Part shown: piece by piece, positions 5,526-6,068 of the stretch | Layout of the letters: each line of letters begins with the position of its first letter | How positions within the stretch are numbered: the stretch's first letter is position 1 | DNA from: Salinibacterium sp. | Lineage (GTDB): Bacteria > Actinomycetota > Actinomycetes > Actinomycetales > Microbacteriaceae | Direction: 5' to 3' | Assembly (NCBI GenBank): GCA_004297555.1 | Contig: SCSV01000231.1 | Coordinates: 1-6,068 of the forward strand | Length of the DNA: 6,068 bases | Notes under the pieces: generated by a model | Seen by the model: the letters and a program-made list of their open reading frames with translations, nothing else | What the model was told of the DNA's origin: nothing | Database searches by the model: none | Program-made: the position numbers and the translations under genes

Positions 5526-5975
5526 CTATTCGGTTCGATAAATCGTGTAAGCGACGGACTCGCCGTACTGGGCATCCTTCCCGGCCGATAGCTGCACCTG
5601 CAGCGGTCCCTTCGCGAAGGTCGCATGCGAGCCAGAGCTATCGGTAATCGACATCGACTTCGTGAAACCGGCCGCCTCAAGAGCATCAGTCGCCGATGTG
5701 AAGTCATGGGCGGGGTTGGAGGACTTGAGCCAGACCACCCAGCCAGTGCCGAGATCGTAGGCAATGACCACATCGCGATCGATCAGTGGGAAGTTGGCGG
5801 GAAAGTTCGAGGGCAGTTCGGTTGAACTCGGTGCGGGTTCCGCGAGCGGCGACTTGGTCGGCTCCCCGTAGTTCACGTACGGCCCGCTTCCCGAACATCC
5901 GGTGAGGACCAGGGATGCCCCGATGCCGATGCTGATCACGGCGGCAGCGAGCCCACCCGAACTCGGTCTACTCAT
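5526..5975 (-). CDS. Predicted lipoprotein of unknown function, first of a tandem paralogous pair
   Basis: This is a 149-residue exported protein when read from the ATG at 5975. The hydrophobic segment 9-24 leads to the lipobox LTGC with Cys27, the same position as in its neighbour. After a Pro/Ser-rich linker (33-53) the conserved block is LPSNFPANFPLI (54-65), then a tryptophan pair region GTGWVVWLK (77-85), LEAAGFTK (99-106), HATFAKG (117-123) and YTIYRTE at the end. Despite low overall identity, the order FP..(F/V)PL, Trp, LEAAGFTK, ATFA, (S/A)YT is shared with the downstream gene, which indicates duplication. An in-frame ATG at 5981 would add two residues but stands only three bases from GGAG, so 5975 is favoured. 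Promoter and palindrome lie just upstream. Function unknown. Confidence 0.86.
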   Translation of the reverse strand: MSRPSSGGLAAAVISIGIGASLVLTGCSGSGPYVNYGEPTKSPLAEPAPSSTELPSNFPANFPLIDRDVVIAYDLGTGWVVWLKSSNPAHDFTSATDALEAAGFTKSMSITDSSGSHATFAKGPLQVQLSAGKDAQYGESVAYTIYRTE

Positions 5976-5984
5976 GCCCATCCG

Positions 5985-5988
5985 CTCC
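5985..5988 (-). promoter_or_regulatory. Shine-Dalgarno that decides the lipoprotein start
   Basis: GGAG on the minus strand lies nine bases before the ATG at 5975 but only three before the in-frame ATG at 5981. The first spacing is workable and the second is too short. The choice of 5975 also makes the protein equal in length, and in lipobox position, to its paralogue. Confidence 0.6.
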
Positions 5989-5991
5989 GAT

Positions 5992-6023
5992 CGCTTTGCG
6001 CCAAAGTATATTGGCGCAAAGCG
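5992..6023. repeat. Perfect 13-bp inverted repeat with 6-bp spacer, likely operator or weak terminator
   Basis: The arms CGCTTTGCGCCAA (5992-6004) and TTGGCGCAAAGCG (6011-6023) are exact reverse complements around the spacer AGTATA. On the minus strand the spacer reads TATACT, a good -10 hexamer placed correctly for the lipoprotein gene at 5975. An operator for a dimeric repressor over the promoter is one reading. The other is a hairpin terminator for the gene ending at 6038, 14 bases away; against it, no T-run follows the stem and the T's are in the proximal arm. Confidence 0.75.
6005..6010 (-). promoter_or_regulatory. Putative -10 hexamer for the tandem lipoprotein operon
   Basis: TATACT on the minus strand fits TANNNT closely. 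Transcription would begin near 5998, giving a leader of about 23 bases that includes the GGAG at 5985-5988. It is exactly the spacer of the 13-bp inverted repeat. I find no convincing -35 at 16-19 bases upstream. Confidence 0.45.
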
Positions 6024-6037
6024 CGAGCACGGGGAAT

Positions 6038-6068
6038 TTACGCGTTCTGCTTCTTGCGCTGCGAGGCG
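6038..6068 (-). CDS. 3' end of an unidentified gene, cut by the right window edge
   Basis: The last nine codons before a TAA at 6040-6038 read ASQRKKQNA on the minus strand. Every one of these codons ends in G or C, as expected for coding sequence in this genome, and a basic C-terminus is plausible. This is too short for identification. A basic tail like this is compatible with the ribosome-associated GTPase TypA, whose gene lies near mshB in mycobacteria, but that is a guess. The stop is 62 bp upstream of the lipoprotein start at 5975. Confidence 0.4.
   Translation of the reverse strand, partial: ASQRKKQNA

Noticed and set aside
5504..5773. N-terminal extension of the downstream lipoprotein frame to 5773
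   Set aside because: It overlaps the paralogous lipoprotein gene out of frame. The ATG at 5503 has AGGAG at ideal spacing and starts a signal peptide.
6007..6012. Plus-strand -10 hexamer TATATT for a rightward promoter
   Set aside because: The sequence to the right appears to be the end of a minus-strand gene, there is no -35, and no rightward gene start is visible in the window.

Overview
The window comes from a GC-rich actinobacterium, most likely a member of the Microbacteriaceae. That placement is an inference. It rests on G/C-rich third codon positions, frequent GTG starts, lipobox lipoproteins, a DtxR/IdeR-type iron box, and the local order PIG-L protein / 7Fe ferredoxin / DapC, which resembles the mshB and fdxC-dapC neighbourhoods of other actinobacteria.

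Left block, minus strand (1-3641). Read in transcription order, the genes are a PIG-L/MshB-like protein fused to a four-helix membrane domain (3641-2505), a seven-iron ferredoxin FdxA (2508-2179) that overlaps it by GTGA, the succinyldiaminopimelate aminotransferase DapC (2171-1068), and a 5' fragment of citrate synthase GltA (1031-1) that runs off the left edge. The first three look like one operon. gltA starts after a 36-bp gap, has no visible Shine-Dalgarno, and has a TANNNT hexamer placed for leaderless transcription.

Centre, plus strand (3642-4997). A 103-bp divergent intergenic region carries a 15/19 match to the DtxR/IdeR iron box. It precedes the ferric/ferrous permease EfeU (3745-4611). 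EfeU overlaps by one base a small lipoprotein holding only an EfeO-like cupredoxin domain (4611-4997). The M75 (imelysin) domain and EfeB are absent from the locus as seen here. A perfect 21-bp stem hairpin (5002-5046) closes this transcript and the convergent one.

Right block, minus strand (5054-6068). Two tandem paralogous lipoproteins of unknown function, each 149 aa with the lipid-modified Cys at residue 27, sit behind a promoter whose -10 hexamer is the spacer of a perfect 13-bp inverted repeat. The last bases hold what looks like the 3' end of another minus-strand gene.

The most interesting point is the MshB-like protein. It aligns without gaps to MshB around both metal-binding motifs, yet two of the three zinc ligands and the catalytic base are replaced, so it is probably a membrane-anchored pseudoenzyme. 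Apart from that and the minimal EfeU/cupredoxin iron module, the window is mostly ordinary actinobacterial core genome. I see no mobile element, CRISPR array, tRNA or rRNA.
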